Assembly (NCBI RefSeq): GCF_003850565.1
Contig: NZ_CP027706.1
Coordinates: 3,472,001-3,536,000, forward strand
Origin: Pseudomonas sessilinigenes
GTDB lineage: Bacteria; Pseudomonadota; Gammaproteobacteria; Pseudomonadales; Pseudomonadaceae
Reading direction: 5' to 3'
Length of the DNA stretch: 64,000 nucleotides
Below, one piece after another: positions 8,164-17,010 of the stretch (the first letter of the stretch is position 1; every line of letters begins with the position of its first letter). The notes beneath the pieces are model-generated. The model did no database searches and had not been told where the DNA came from. It saw only the letters and a program-made list of their open reading frames with translations. Both the position numbers and the translations under genes were made by a program.

Positions 8164-9513
8164 CTACCACCACCTGGCCCGATGAGCGCCCAAGGGGCCT
8201 GCCGGGCAGTCCCACTGTAGCGGCGTGCCGCTGATGTTCAGGGGCACCTGAAGGCGATGAGCCGGTCCCCAGGCCGTCTGCTCCTGCACCAGCCCTTGAT
8301 CCTCCGGCCCCTCGGGCCGCAGTCCGGTGCTGGCCTGTCCCTGGCTGGAGTGATCGATCAGCAACCTGGCCGTGCGGGCCAGGGACAAACGGGCTTGCCC
8401 GCCCTGCTGCCAGGACGGGTCCAGGGCGCGCAGGGCGCTGGCTGCCATCAGGTAGCCGGTGGCGTGATCCAGGGCCTGCACCGGTAGGGGCGTGGGTTGT
8501 TCCGCTGCTTTCCAGGCCATGCCGGCCTCGGCGATGCCGCAGCTCATCTGCACCAGGCTGTCGAACCCCCGGCGGTTACGCCAGGGTCCGCTCCAACCGT
8601 AGGCGTTGAGGCTCACCTCGATCAGCCCAGGGGACAGGCGCTGGCGCTGTTCACTGTCATAGCCCAGGCCGTCCAGGGCGTCGCCGCGGTAGCCGTGCAG
8701 CAGCAGGTCGGCCTGGGCCAGAAGGCTTTCGAAGAGGGCGCGGTCTTCAAGAACGTGCAGGTCCAGGCGGGCGCAGCGCTTGCCCAGGGTCATTTCCGGT
8801 TCCACTGCCGGTTCGTTCCACCAGGGCGGATCGATGCGCAGCACGTCGGCGCCGAGCCCGGCCAGCAGGCGGCTGGCCACGGGACCGGCCAGGACCCGGG
8901 TCAGGTCCAGCACCTTGAGCCCGGCCAGCGGTCGCTCGCTGGACCGGCTCCAGGACTTTTTCCGAGGTTCGTGGCCGGGCAACCAATGCACCAGGGGCTC
9001 GCTGTTGACCGCCTGCCCCTGGGGGTGGACCTGCCACTGCTGCCAGCTGCGCATCTGCGCCGCGCAGCCACCGTGCTCGACGATGGCCTGTTCCAGCTCG
9101 TGGGCTTTCCAGCTTGCCACCCTGGCCGCCATGGCCGAACGCTCGCTGGCGGGGCCCAGGACCTGTTCGGCTACGGCCCGATGGTGAGGGGCATTGGTGT
9201 GCAGGCGAATCCAGCCGTCGCAGGTGGCGTAGTCGCCGGCAATCGGGTCCCAGAGTGCGGGCGGGCTCCAGCCCTGGGGACGCAGCGAGCTGGCGAACCA
9301 GAACGAGGCCAGGCGCCGGTCGACACTGACCGTAGGGCGCCGGCCGGTGTGGTGGTACAAGAGTTCGGCGAGTGCCTGCCCGGCGGCACCGATGCTGGCG
9401 CTGGCCAGGTCGCTGACGGCAAAGGCCGAGGGCAGGGCGCCTTCGCCCTGTTCGTGGAGCTCGGACGGTGGCAGGTGCAGGGCGGCTTGAATGGATGTCA
9501 GTAGCGGGTGCAT
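8164..9513 (-). CDS. Class III CoA-transferase (CaiB/BaiF family), permuted layout
   Basis: Predicted family III CoA transferase; acyl substrate unknown. The start MHPLLTSIQAAL at 9513 is preferred because GAGAGGA lies just upstream; an in-frame start 48 bases earlier lacks support. The canonical N-terminal segment (LAGLKVLDLTRVLAGPVASR) begins only around residue 195, followed by LGADVLRIDPP and by GFDSLVQMSCGIA with the candidate catalytic aspartate. The preceding 190 residues look like the C-terminal lobe of a second family member (RLASFWFA, then PIAGDYATCDGWIRLHT). The lobes are therefore in unusual order or partly duplicated. It is convergent with the glycosylase gene. Confidence 0.78.
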   Translation of the reverse strand: MHPLLTSIQAALHLPPSELHEQGEGALPSAFAVSDLASASIGAAGQALAELLYHHTGRRPTVSVDRRLASFWFASSLRPQGWSPPALWDPIAGDYATCDGWIRLHTNAPHHRAVAEQVLGPASERSAMAARVASWKAHELEQAIVEHGGCAAQMRSWQQWQVHPQGQAVNSEPLVHWLPGHEPRKKSWSRSSERPLAGLKVLDLTRVLAGPVASRLLAGLGADVLRIDPPWWNEPAVEPEMTLGKRCARLDLHVLEDRALFESLLAQADLLLHGYRGDALDGLGYDSEQRQRLSPGLIEVSLNAYGWSGPWRNRRGFDSLVQMSCGIAEAGMAWKAAEQPTPLPVQALDHATGYLMAASALRALDPSWQQGGQARLSLARTARLLIDHSSQGQASTGLRPEGPEDQGLVQEQTAWGPAHRLQVPLNISGTPLQWDCPAGPLGAHRARWW

Positions 9514-9586
9514 GGACGGCTCCTCTCGACAAGAGGAGGGCATTGCACCCTGAAATCCCATGGCCTGTCGAGGCGCAGGCGCGGGT

Positions 9587-9614
9587 CTTGTGACGCGGGT
9601 TGCCGCGTCACAAG
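9587..9614 (-). terminator. Strong hairpin behind the chemoreceptor gene
   Basis: A perfect 12-bp stem, CTTGTGACGCGG with CCGCGTCACAAG and loop GTTG, starts nine bases beyond the stop of the 9623-11767 gene. No T tract follows on the minus strand, so termination efficiency is uncertain. Confidence 0.6.
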
Positions 9615-9622
9615 GGCCGGAC

Positions 9623-11767
9623 TCAGACGCGGAACTGGTCCATCAGTTTCATCTGCTGGGTCGCCAGGGCATTGAGCTGGCTGCTGACCTGGGCCGATTC
9701 GCTGGCCTGTTCGGTGAGGGTCTCGGTGACGCTACGGATTGCCGAGACATTGCGGTTGACCTCTTCGGCCACGGCGCTCTGTTCTTCGGCGGCGCTGGCG
9801 ATCTGCAGGTTCATGTCGCTGATCACCGTCACCGCGTCGCTGATCTTGCCCAGGGCCAGGACCGCTTGCTGGATCTGCCCGGCATTGCTCTGCGCCTGAT
9901 CCTGGCTGGCATGCATGGTGGTCACCACCTCGCGGGTGCCGCTCTGGATGCGTTCGATCACCACACGGATCTCTTCCACCGAGTCCTGGGTGCGCTTGGC
10001 CAGGTTGCGCACTTCATCGGCGACCACCGCGAAACCACGACCGCTTTCACCGGCCCGGGCGGCTTCGATGGCGGCATTGAGGGCCAGCAGGTTGGTCTGT
10101 TCGGCGATGCTGCGGATCACCTCCAGTACCGAACCGATCTGCTCGCTGCTCACCGCCAGGGCTTCGACTTCGCCCACGGCCTTGCTCACTTCGTCGGCCA
10201 GCAGGCTGATGTCGCGGGTGCTGCGCTCGATGATGGTCATGCCTTCCTTGGCCGACTGGTCGGCGCCGCGGGCGGCCTGGGCGGCATTGGCCGCGCTGCT
10301 GGCGACTTCGTGGGCCGTGGCGCTCATTTCGTTGGAGGCGGTGGCCACCTGGTCGATCTCGCGGAACTGCACCTGCATGCCTTCGCTGGTCTGGCGGGCG
10401 ATCTCCGAGGACTGGTCGGCGGTGCCGCGGGCCTCGGTGATGCTCTGCTTGATCTGGGCGATGGTCGGTTGCAGCTTGTCGAGGAAGCGGTTGAACCAGC
10501 CCACCAGCTCGCCCAGTTCGTCCTTCTTGCTGTAGTCCAGGCGCTGGGTCAGGTCGCCGTCGCCGCTGGCGATGGCTTTGAGCATCTGGGCCACGCCGTT
10601 GATCGGCCGGGTCACGCCCGAGGCGCTGAGCCAGATCAGGGCCAGGCCCAGCAGGCCGGCACCGATGGCCACCAGCACGGTCTTGACCATGCCGCTGGTC
10701 TGGGCTTCATCCAGCAGGGCTTGCAGTTTTACCGAGTCGGCCAGCAGCACCTGTTGTGGCAGGTCGATGGTCACGCCCCAGGGCTTGGCATCGGCGATGG
10801 GGCTGAAAGGGTAGACCGCGCGAATCAGCTCGCCCTGTTGCAGGGTCTTGGCCTGGTTGCCGGTGACTGTCGCGAGAATGTCCTTGCCCTGGGCTGCGAA
10901 GGCGTCGTTGACGTTCTTGCCGACCTGGCTGGCGTCGGCGCCGACAGCCGCCAGCAAGCCACTGCCGGCGACGATCATCATGTGCCCGGCGCCATCGAAC
11001 AGGAAGCGCTGGGCCTCACCGGCGGCGGCTTGCAGGGAGTCCAGGGCGATATCGATGCCCATGACCCCGATCACCTTGCCATCCACCAGCAGGGGCTGGG
11101 AGATGGTGGTCATCAGTACCTGTTTCTTGTCCTCGCCAATGGTGTCGGCATAAGGATCGAGTAGGCAGGTGCGGCGGTTGTCGCGAGGGCAGGTGTACCA
11201 GATGTTGTAGGGAGTACCGCTGAGGTTGAGGGTGGTCTTGGTCAGGTCCTCCTCGGCCATCACGGTGTTGAGCCCCTGGCCACCGGAACGACTCCAGTAG
11301 GTGGCGAAGCGCCCGCGCTCGTTGGACGAGCGAGCCGTATCGTTGGCGAACTCACTGTCCTTGCCATCCAGGGCGTTGGGTTCATAGGCCAGCCAGATGC
11401 CCAATACCTTGGGATTGCGTTCGAAGGCGGTCTTGAGGCTGTGGTTGAGTTCCTCGCGCAGTACCGAGGCCTCCAGGCCACGCTTGCTGGCCATCTGGCG
11501 CAAGTCGCGGACCTGATCGGTCAGGGCGTTGAGCGCCACCTGGCTTTCACCGAAGGTTTTCTGGACCCGAACGGCCTGGTCGGTCGCCTTGGCTTGCAGC
11601 AGGTCCTCGACTCCAGCGGTCAGCATCCGTGTGCTGGAGGTATTGACCAACTGGTTGTTCTGCCGGCTCTGGTACAGGTTCATGCTGACGATCAAGGCCA
11701 CCACGCCTAGCAGGCACAGGCCGGACAGCAGCACGATCTTCAGGCGAATGGAGAGAGAGTCGAACAT
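9623..11767 (-). CDS. Methyl-accepting chemotaxis protein with dCache sensor
   Basis: Transmembrane chemoreceptor of 714 residues that would signal to CheA/CheW. Order of parts: membrane segment about 10-32; a large periplasmic double-Cache region to about 355; second membrane segment about 358-380; HAMP about 381-435; and a cytoplasmic signalling domain whose tip [19 protein letters not shown] is near residue 560. The sensor contains a [19 protein letters not shown] segment whose two cysteines could form a loop disulfide. The length and this segment recall pseudomonad polyamine/histamine receptors (McpU, TlpQ), but I cannot assign the ligand. It stands alone, with hairpin 9587-9614 behind it. 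Confidence 0.92.
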   Translation of the reverse strand: MFDSLSIRLKIVLLSGLCLLGVVALIVSMNLYQSRQNNQLVNTSSTRMLTAGVEDLLQAKATDQAVRVQKTFGESQVALNALTDQVRDLRQMASKRGLEASVLREELNHSLKTAFERNPKVLGIWLAYEPNALDGKDSEFANDTARSSNERGRFATYWSRSGGQGLNTVMAEEDLTKTTLNLSGTPYNIWYTCPRDNRRTCLLDPYADTIGEDKKQVLMTTISQPLLVDGKVIGVMGIDIALDSLQAAAGEAQRFLFDGAGHMMIVAGSGLLAAVGADASQVGKNVNDAFAAQGKDILATVTGNQAKTLQQGELIRAVYPFSPIADAKPWGVTIDLPQQVLLADSVKLQALLDEAQTSGMVKTVLVAIGAGLLGLALIWLSASGVTRPINGVAQMLKAIASGDGDLTQRLDYSKKDELGELVGWFNRFLDKLQPTIAQIKQSITEARGTADQSSEIARQTSEGMQVQFREIDQVATASNEMSATAHEVASSAANAAQAARGADQSAKEGMTIIERSTRDISLLADEVSKAVGEVEALAVSSEQIGSVLEVIRSIAEQTNLLALNAAIEAARAGESGRGFAVVADEVRNLAKRTQDSVEEIRVVIERIQSGTREVVTTMHASQDQAQSNAGQIQQAVLALGKISDAVTVISDMNLQIASAAEEQSAVAEEVNRNVSAIRSVTETLTEQASESAQVSSQLNALATQQMKLMDQFRV

Positions 11768-11953
11768 GGGGCGATCTCGCGAAAGGACGGATGGATAGCA
11801 CGGAGTCGGATGATTCCGCTCGCCAAGTCCATTTCAGCGCTATGCCCGCAACATCGGCTCGGACGGCCTTTGCGTGAGGTGTTGCCGACGAACGGTCATC
11901 TCCTTGACATATATGGCCCCACTGCCGAGGGCATAGCTGCCACGTAGCTGGAT

Positions 11954-12355
11954 TCAGGAGGCCTGTGGCAGGCTCTCGGGGCGCGACCAGATCCACAGGT
12001 TGCCCAGGGTCATGCCGGCGATGGCGGCATACAGGGTCCAGTGATGGTTGAGCAGGGTCAGCATCAGCCCGGCGCACAGCAGCATGCTGACGGTGGCGCT
12101 GACCTTGGCCTTGCGGCTGACGATCCGGCCGTTGCGCCAGTTGCTCAGGATCGGCCCGAACAGGCGGTGGTTCTCCATCCAGGCGCTGAGCCTTGGCGAG
12201 CTCTTGGTGGCGGCCCAGGCGGCCAGGAGGATGAATTCGGTGGTCGGCAGGCCCGGCACTACGATGGCGATCAGGCCGATGGCCAGGCTGACATAGGCCA
12301 GTGCGCCGAACAGCAGGCGGGAGATTTTCGAGGGCGAGGGGCGAGTGGGGGTCAT
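11954..12355 (-). CDS. DUF454 (YbaN family) small membrane protein
   Basis: A 133-residue inner-membrane protein of unknown function. MTPTRPSPSKISRLLFGALAY leads into a first membrane segment, then GLPTTEFILLAAWAATKSSP, the signature of the YbaN/DUF454 family, and two further hydrophobic stretches near residues 88-100 and 107-122. The ATG at 12355 is favoured because sequence upstream in frame looks antisense-like and low in family similarity, though its ribosome site is weak. It is downstream of the heme oxygenase gene on the same strand with a 112-base gap, and YbaN-type genes recur beside iron and heme genes in pseudomonads, so co-expression is plausible. Confidence 0.85.
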   Translation of the reverse strand: MTPTRPSPSKISRLLFGALAYVSLAIGLIAIVVPGLPTTEFILLAAWAATKSSPRLSAWMENHRLFGPILSNWRNGRIVSRKAKVSATVSMLLCAGLMLTLLNHHWTLYAAIAGMTLGNLWIWSRPESLPQAS

Positions 12356-12467
12356 GGCGTCGATGATGAGGTAACGCGTCGTACGGCTCAATCCGCAAGG
12401 CGGGCAGGCCGACAGAATACCGTGGCGGGCAGGGACACTCCATGGCGCCCTGCCTGCAACTATCGGA

Positions 12468-13076
12468 TCAGGCTGGCTGTGCCGCGCTGGAGTAAGCCTG
12501 TTCCAGCAGTACGGTGAAGCGGTTGAAGGCATCCAGGGCGCCCTTTTCCGCTGCCGCTTCTTCTTCGGCGCTGAATTGCAGGCCGTCGAGGATGCGGGTG
12601 AAGGTTTTCCAGCCCTCGGCACGCCCGCCGGCCGGTTCGCCCAGGTGACGGGCACCGAAGGTCTCGCTCAGACCCAGGCCCACGGCGCGCTTGATCAGGA
12701 ACGCTGCGCCAAGCTTGGAACCCTCGGACACGAAGATCCAGCCCAGGGCCTCGGCCTTGCTCGGGTTGCGCACGGCGCCGGCTACCGGGGCCGGTACTTC
12801 GGTGTCCAGGTCGGCGAGGTCGGCCTTGGCCGCTTCGGCGCGGCAACGCTCGGCCAGGTCCGGGACGATCGCGATCAGCTCGGGATCGTTGTACAGCTCC
12901 ACCAGCTCCGACTGGAACAGGTACTGGGCTACCACGAAGCGGGCGAAGGCACCCTGGGTTTCAAAAGGTGCGTGGGCCTTGACCAGGGCATCGAGCTTGG
13001 AATGCGGCTCGTGGGTGATCTGGTTCAGGCGCTGGGAACGCAGGTGGTGAGGTTGGGCGCAAGCCTGGGCGGTCAT
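12468..13076 (-). CDS. hemO: Heme oxygenase HemO/PigA
   Basis: Cytoplasmic biliverdin-producing heme oxygenase that opens imported heme and releases iron. Start ATG 13076 (MTAQACAQPHHLRSQRLN) is chosen because AAGGA precedes it; it gives 202 residues, close to P. aeruginosa PigA (198). His25 in THEPHSKLDALV matches the proximal heme ligand of PigA. GWIFVSEGSKLGAAFL is the distal helix glycine motif, and FGARHLGEPAGGRAEGWK is strongly conserved. It follows hasR, but a terminator lies between (13139-13178), so it probably also has its own promoter, possibly with the Fur-like site at 13088-13102. Confidence 0.95.
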   Translation of the reverse strand: MTAQACAQPHHLRSQRLNQITHEPHSKLDALVKAHAPFETQGAFARFVVAQYLFQSELVELYNDPELIAIVPDLAERCRAEAAKADLADLDTEVPAPVAGAVRNPSKAEALGWIFVSEGSKLGAAFLIKRAVGLGLSETFGARHLGEPAGGRAEGWKTFTRILDGLQFSAEEEAAAEKGALDAFNRFTVLLEQAYSSAAQPA

Positions 13077-13087
13077 ACCGATGTCCT

Positions 13088-13102
13088 TGAGAATGAGAGG
13101 CA
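13088..13102. promoter_or_regulatory. Weak Fur-like site before hemO
   Basis: TGAGAATGAGAGGCA agrees at 9 of 14 informative positions with the TGATAAT-N-ATTATCA form of the Fur box and sits just ahead of the hemO start. Supporting context: iron-regulated neighbours and a terminator upstream. The match itself is weak. Confidence 0.35.
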
Positions 13103-13138
13103 CTTAGTGACTAGACGAACAAGAAGACGCGACACAGT

Positions 13139-13178
13139 AAAAAATCCTCACTGCCCTGGATGAAAAAGAGCAGTGAGG
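13139..13178 (-). terminator. Rho-independent terminator between hasR and hemO
   Basis: Read on the minus strand: CCTCACTGC, a 15-base loop, GCAGTGAGG, then A and a run of six T. The 9-bp stem and T run lie just after the hasR stop, so most hasR transcripts should end before hemO. Confidence 0.75.
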
Positions 13179-13186
13179 GGGCAGGG

Positions 13187-15805
13187 TCAGATATCCCAGA
13201 CCAGGTTGACCGAGAAATTACGGCCCGGCATGGTCAGGCGGTCGAGGTTGGCCGGGGCCGTCTGTCCGGCTTCACCGACGCTGTCGTAGCCGCGTACGTC
13301 GTCCCAGTTCCAGTATTTCTTGTCGGTCAGGTTGTACAGGCCGGCATTGACGGTCAGGTCGTTGGTGACCTTGTAGAAGCCGGTGAGGTCGAGGATGCCG
13401 AAGCCGGGCGTCTTGAACTGACTGCTGGTCAGGCGTCCGTCCGGAGCCTTGAAGGTGCTGTCGTCGACCCGGTCCTTGCGCTTGACCAGGGTCCAGCTCA
13501 GCAACGCGCCGTAGTCATCCTGGTCGTAGCCCAGGCCGAACACGCCCTTGAGCGGATTGACGCTGTTGATCGGCTCGCCGTTGTCATTGTTGCGACCGTG
13601 GGCATAGGCCACCGAGGCCATGGTGTACAGGCCCTGGGGCGCGCCGAAGGCATCCAGGTTCAAGCGGCCCTTGGCTTCGGCGCCCTTGATGGTGGCGCGC
13701 TTGATGTTGTTGCTCTGGATGACGGCTTGCAGCGCACCGGCAGTGATCGCATCTTCGTTGATGAAGTCGCGGTATTGGTTGTAGAACACCGACACGTCGA
13801 AGGAACCGGCGTCGAAGCTGCCCCGCAGACCGGTCTCGATGCCTTTGCTGGTCTCTGGCTTGAGGTTGGAGTTGGGCTCGACGACGTAGCCACCGGCGAT
13901 GTTCTCGAAGCGACCGTAGAGCGCCTTGGCCGACGGTGTGCGGAAGCCCTCGGCGTATTGGCCATAGGCGGTGTAGTGCTCGTCGAAGGCATAGGTCAGG
14001 CCGAATTTTGGCGAGACCCGGTGCCAGGTCTTCTTCTCGTCGCTGACCGGGAAGGCGCCGTTCGGGTTGACGGTATTGAGGAACTCCTGGGTCACGTGCG
14101 GCTTGAGCTGGATGTAGTCGTAGCGCAGACCCGGGGTGAAGGTCCAGGCGTTCCAGCTGATCTGGTCCTGGGCGAACAAGGCATAGCTGTTGATGGTCGG
14201 GTCCGGGAAGTCACTGGATTTCTTCACGCTGTCGCTGGCGGTCGGACTGGGGGCGCCGATGGCGGTACAACCCGCGCCGACCTTCAGGCAAGTGGCAGTG
14301 CCAAAGCGCGAGCCGGTAACCTTCTGCTGCTTGAGAGTGGTGCCGTAGGTCAGCTGGTGGTCGGTCTCACCCAGGGCGAAGGCCTTTTCCAGCTGAGCGT
14401 CGAATACCCATTGCTTTTCCTCGTACAGGGTCTTGCGCTCGCGCAGCACGTCACGGGCCACCGGGGTGTATATCGAGACCGGGTTATAGCGCTCGCTGGT
14501 GGTCTGGTCGGTCTTGGCGATCTGGTAGTTCAGGCTCCACTTGATCCGGTCTGCCACGGGGGATTCCAGGGCGAAGCTGTTTTCCAGGCCGAAGCGTTCC
14601 CGGGTGATGGTGTCGTTACCAGTGCGCGAGCGGTACCAGTTTTGCCCGACGCCGTTGATGAACAGGCCGCCTACAGCGCTTTTCTGGTTGGTGTCGCGGT
14701 CGTCCTTGTATTTTTCGTAGGTCAGGCCCAGGCGGGCGTCGTCCGCATAGTTCCAGCCCAGCTTAGCCAATACGTTGGTGGTGCGTACATCCTCCGGGTT
14801 AGCGGCGGTGCGACCCAGGCCGGTGCCGTTGTTGCTGCCGTAGGATTCGGTTTCGTGGCCATCGCGTCGACTCAGGTGCAGCAAGCCGTCGAACTCGCCG
14901 ATGCGGCCGGCGAAGGTACCGGACTTCAACCAGCTTTCGTCGGCCGAGCTGTAGCCGGTCTTCAGGCGGGCACCGACATCCTGGCCGGGCTTGATGATGT
15001 CGTCGGGGTCCAGGGTGTAGTAGCTGACGGCACCGCCGATGGCGTTGCTGCCATACAGCACCGAGGCCGGGCCACGGAGGATTTCCACGCGCTTGACGAT
15101 TTCCGGGTCGACGTAATTGCGGTTGGTCTTGGCATAGGGGCCGCTGAAGAAGTGCCCTGGAACCTCGACGCCATCGACCTGGGTCAGGATCCGGTCGCTG
15201 TCGATGCCACGGATGTTGTAGCCGCTGATGCCGGCACGCTGGCCGGCGCCACCTACCGACACGCCGGGTTCGTAGCGCACCAGGTCCTTGATATTGGTGA
15301 CGTTCTGCCGGTCGAGCTCTTCCCGGGTGTGCACGCTCACGGTGCTGGGCACCGAATTGATGTCCTGTTCCTGGCGGGTGGCGCTGATGGTCACTTGCTG
15401 CAAGTTCACCGTATTCGGATTGCTGCGCTTCTCCAGGACGATGTTGTTGTTGCCCAGCTTGCGATAGCTCAGGTTGGTGCCGGCCAGCAGCCGATCCAGG
15501 GCCTTCTCCGGTGGCAGTGAGCCACGGACGCCCGGGGAGTTGACGCCTGTGCCCAACTCGGCGGGCAGGCCAACCTGCCAGCCCGTCACTGTGCTGAAGG
15601 CATTGAGCGCCGATACCAGGGGCTGCTGGGCAATGGCGAAGTTGTAGTTGCCCATGCGCTGGCTGGAACTGCCCGAGGTTTGCGCGGCCACAACGGGCGC
15701 AGCATGGGTGCCGGCCAGCAGGATCGCTGCGGTGAGCAGCGACAAGGTGCAATGTTGCAGGCGGGAGTTGGGAACAGGGGATCGGTAGTTGGGACGAGAA
15801 GACAT
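13187..15805 (-). CDS. hasR: TonB-dependent heme receptor with signalling domain (HasR-like)
   Basis: Outer-membrane heme/hemoprotein receptor of about 872 residues. Start ATG 15805 (MSSRPNYRSPV) has GGAG upstream and gives a basic N-terminus with a signal peptide ending near THAAPVVAA. Next come an STN signalling domain (FAIAQQPLVSALNAFSTVTG, about 60-135), the plug (VTISATRQEQDINSVPSTVS), and a barrel containing GFRTPSAKALYG and NSNLKPETSKG, the FRAP and NPNL-type boxes of heme receptors. It ends NFSVNLVWDI with the terminal aromatic typical of barrels. The STN domain fits signalling to the adjacent HasS/HasI. No hasA hemophore gene is adjacent. The symbol follows the P. putida locus and is moderately certain. 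Confidence 0.88.
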   Translation of the reverse strand: MSSRPNYRSPVPNSRLQHCTLSLLTAAILLAGTHAAPVVAAQTSGSSSQRMGNYNFAIAQQPLVSALNAFSTVTGWQVGLPAELGTGVNSPGVRGSLPPEKALDRLLAGTNLSYRKLGNNNIVLEKRSNPNTVNLQQVTISATRQEQDINSVPSTVSVHTREELDRQNVTNIKDLVRYEPGVSVGGAGQRAGISGYNIRGIDSDRILTQVDGVEVPGHFFSGPYAKTNRNYVDPEIVKRVEILRGPASVLYGSNAIGGAVSYYTLDPDDIIKPGQDVGARLKTGYSSADESWLKSGTFAGRIGEFDGLLHLSRRDGHETESYGSNNGTGLGRTAANPEDVRTTNVLAKLGWNYADDARLGLTYEKYKDDRDTNQKSAVGGLFINGVGQNWYRSRTGNDTITRERFGLENSFALESPVADRIKWSLNYQIAKTDQTTSERYNPVSIYTPVARDVLRERKTLYEEKQWVFDAQLEKAFALGETDHQLTYGTTLKQQKVTGSRFGTATCLKVGAGCTAIGAPSPTASDSVKKSSDFPDPTINSYALFAQDQISWNAWTFTPGLRYDYIQLKPHVTQEFLNTVNPNGAFPVSDEKKTWHRVSPKFGLTYAFDEHYTAYGQYAEGFRTPSAKALYGRFENIAGGYVVEPNSNLKPETSKGIETGLRGSFDAGSFDVSVFYNQYRDFINEDAITAGALQAVIQSNNIKRATIKGAEAKGRLNLDAFGAPQGLYTMASVAYAHGRNNDNGEPINSVNPLKGVFGLGYDQDDYGALLSWTLVKRKDRVDDSTFKAPDGRLTSSQFKTPGFGILDLTGFYKVTNDLTVNAGLYNLTDKKYWNWDDVRGYDSVGEAGQTAPANLDRLTMPGRNFSVNLVWDI

Positions 15806-15860
15806 CGAAAGCGCTCCGGGTCGCACGAATCTTTTATAGGTGCAGATTTACACGCAAAAA

Positions 15861-15875
15861 TGCGAATCAATTGCA
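15861..15875. promoter_or_regulatory. Fur-box candidate upstream of hasR
   Basis: TGCGAATCAATTGCA, with flanking AA and TT extending the symmetry, matches the 7-1-7 Fur consensus TGATAAT-N-ATTATCA at 10 of 14 positions. It lies 56 bases before the hasR start in the short hasS-hasR gap, implying a separate iron-responsive hasR promoter. Confidence 0.55.
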
Positions 15876-15927
15876 TTGGCTATAACGAGACGTACGACCC
15901 GGGGTTATCGCGTAAAAATAATTGTTC

Positions 15928-16896
15928 TCAATTGAGAATGACTAGCGCCGGTAGCTCCGACAGCCGCGCCGAGGTGATGTGGGCCAGGGAGCGGACCACA
16001 TCCAGGGGCTGGTCGAGACGATAGTTACCAGTGACGGCGACATTCGCCAGTTTGTCGTTGTTGTTGACGATCCAGCCGGGATAGTAGCGACGCAGCTCCG
16101 CCAGGACCTGGCTCAAGGGACAATTCTCGAACACCAGGCGACCTTCGACCCAGGCCAGGTCCTTGCTGGCATCGAGTTTGGCCGGCCGGTCGAAGCCCTC
16201 GGGGCCGACACGTACGCTTTCGCCAGCGCTCAGGCGCAGGCGCTGGTCGGCATGGGTCGCCCGCAGGTCGAGATCCCCGCGTTGTACCTGGACCTGGGCG
16301 ATACCATCCAGGTAACGCACGGCAAAAGCGGTATCGCGCACGCTGGCACGCACCGGGCCGGCGTCCAGCTCCAGGGGCAGTCCGCGATTGCCCGGGATCT
16401 CGAAGAACGCCTCGCCCTGGTACAACCGCGCGGTGCGCCGGTGCTCGTCGATATCGCTGGAGAACGCCGAATTGGTATTGAGCAGTACTTGGGAGCCATC
16501 CTCGAGTTGCAGGCGCTGGCGCTCGCCCACCAGGGTCAGGTGGTCGGCTTGCAGGCGCAGGGGCAGGTTGCTGAAGCTGAACAGTCCCAGCACCAGCACA
16601 GCTGCGCTGGCCAGGGGTTTCCAGTGGGGCTTGAGACGGGACAGGAACGAGACTTTCGCAGGAGCGGCCAGGGCCAGGGCGCACTGGGCCACCTGCGGGC
16701 CGTTCCAGATGGCTTGGGCCTTGGCGAAGGCCTGGGGGTTGAGCGGCGACGCGCTGAGCCATTGCTGGAACTGACGCACTTGTTCCGGGCTTGGCTGTTC
16801 CAGCTCGATCAGCCAGTCCAGGGCCTGATCCATGGCCAGGGTGCTTGGGGTCGAGCCGGAGGGAGTGGGCGGCTCGGCACGGTGAGAATCCGTCAC
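15928..16896 (-). CDS. hasS: FecR-family anti-sigma/sigma regulator HasS
   Basis: Inner-membrane regulator that receives the signal from the receptor's STN domain and controls the ECF sigma factor. The GTG at 16896 (VTDSHRAEPPT) is favoured: GAGGA lies seven bases upstream, while the earlier GTG does not have one. It gives 322 residues. The cytoplasmic DUF4880 part (ALDWLIELEQPSPEQVRQFQQWLS) occupies about 25-70; one membrane segment (PLASAAVLVLGLFSF) is near 95-110; and the periplasmic FecR domain begins with VLLNTNSAFSSD and includes RTARLYQGEAFFEI. The C-terminal NCPLSQVLAELRRYYP is the usual STN-contacting end. It lies 114 bases after hasI. Confidence 0.9.
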   Translation of the reverse strand: MTDSHRAEPPTPSGSTPSTLAMDQALDWLIELEQPSPEQVRQFQQWLSASPLNPQAFAKAQAIWNGPQVAQCALALAAPAKVSFLSRLKPHWKPLASAAVLVLGLFSFSNLPLRLQADHLTLVGERQRLQLEDGSQVLLNTNSAFSSDIDEHRRTARLYQGEAFFEIPGNRGLPLELDAGPVRASVRDTAFAVRYLDGIAQVQVQRGDLDLRATHADQRLRLSAGESVRVGPEGFDRPAKLDASKDLAWVEGRLVFENCPLSQVLAELRRYYPGWIVNNNDKLANVAVTGNYRLDQPLDVVRSLAHITSARLSELPALVILN

Positions 16897-17010
16897 GGGT
16901 GTTCCTCGGCTGTGTCTGTGCACAGCTGTTTTTTCAATAGAGAGCGAAAGCCGGCCAAGGGTAGCAAAGGCCAGGGGGCTGACGCAGTCATTCTGCCTGG
17001 CAGTTGCTGT

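Noticed and set aside
9560..11164. 534-codon plus-strand frame opposite the chemoreceptor
   Set aside because: Shadow frame of the MCP gene; GC-biased residue composition.
13160..15520. Very long plus-strand open frame (786 codons) opposite hasR
   Set aside because: It is antisense to a clear TonB receptor. The translation is valine/glycine-rich without domains, as expected of a mirror frame in GC-rich DNA.
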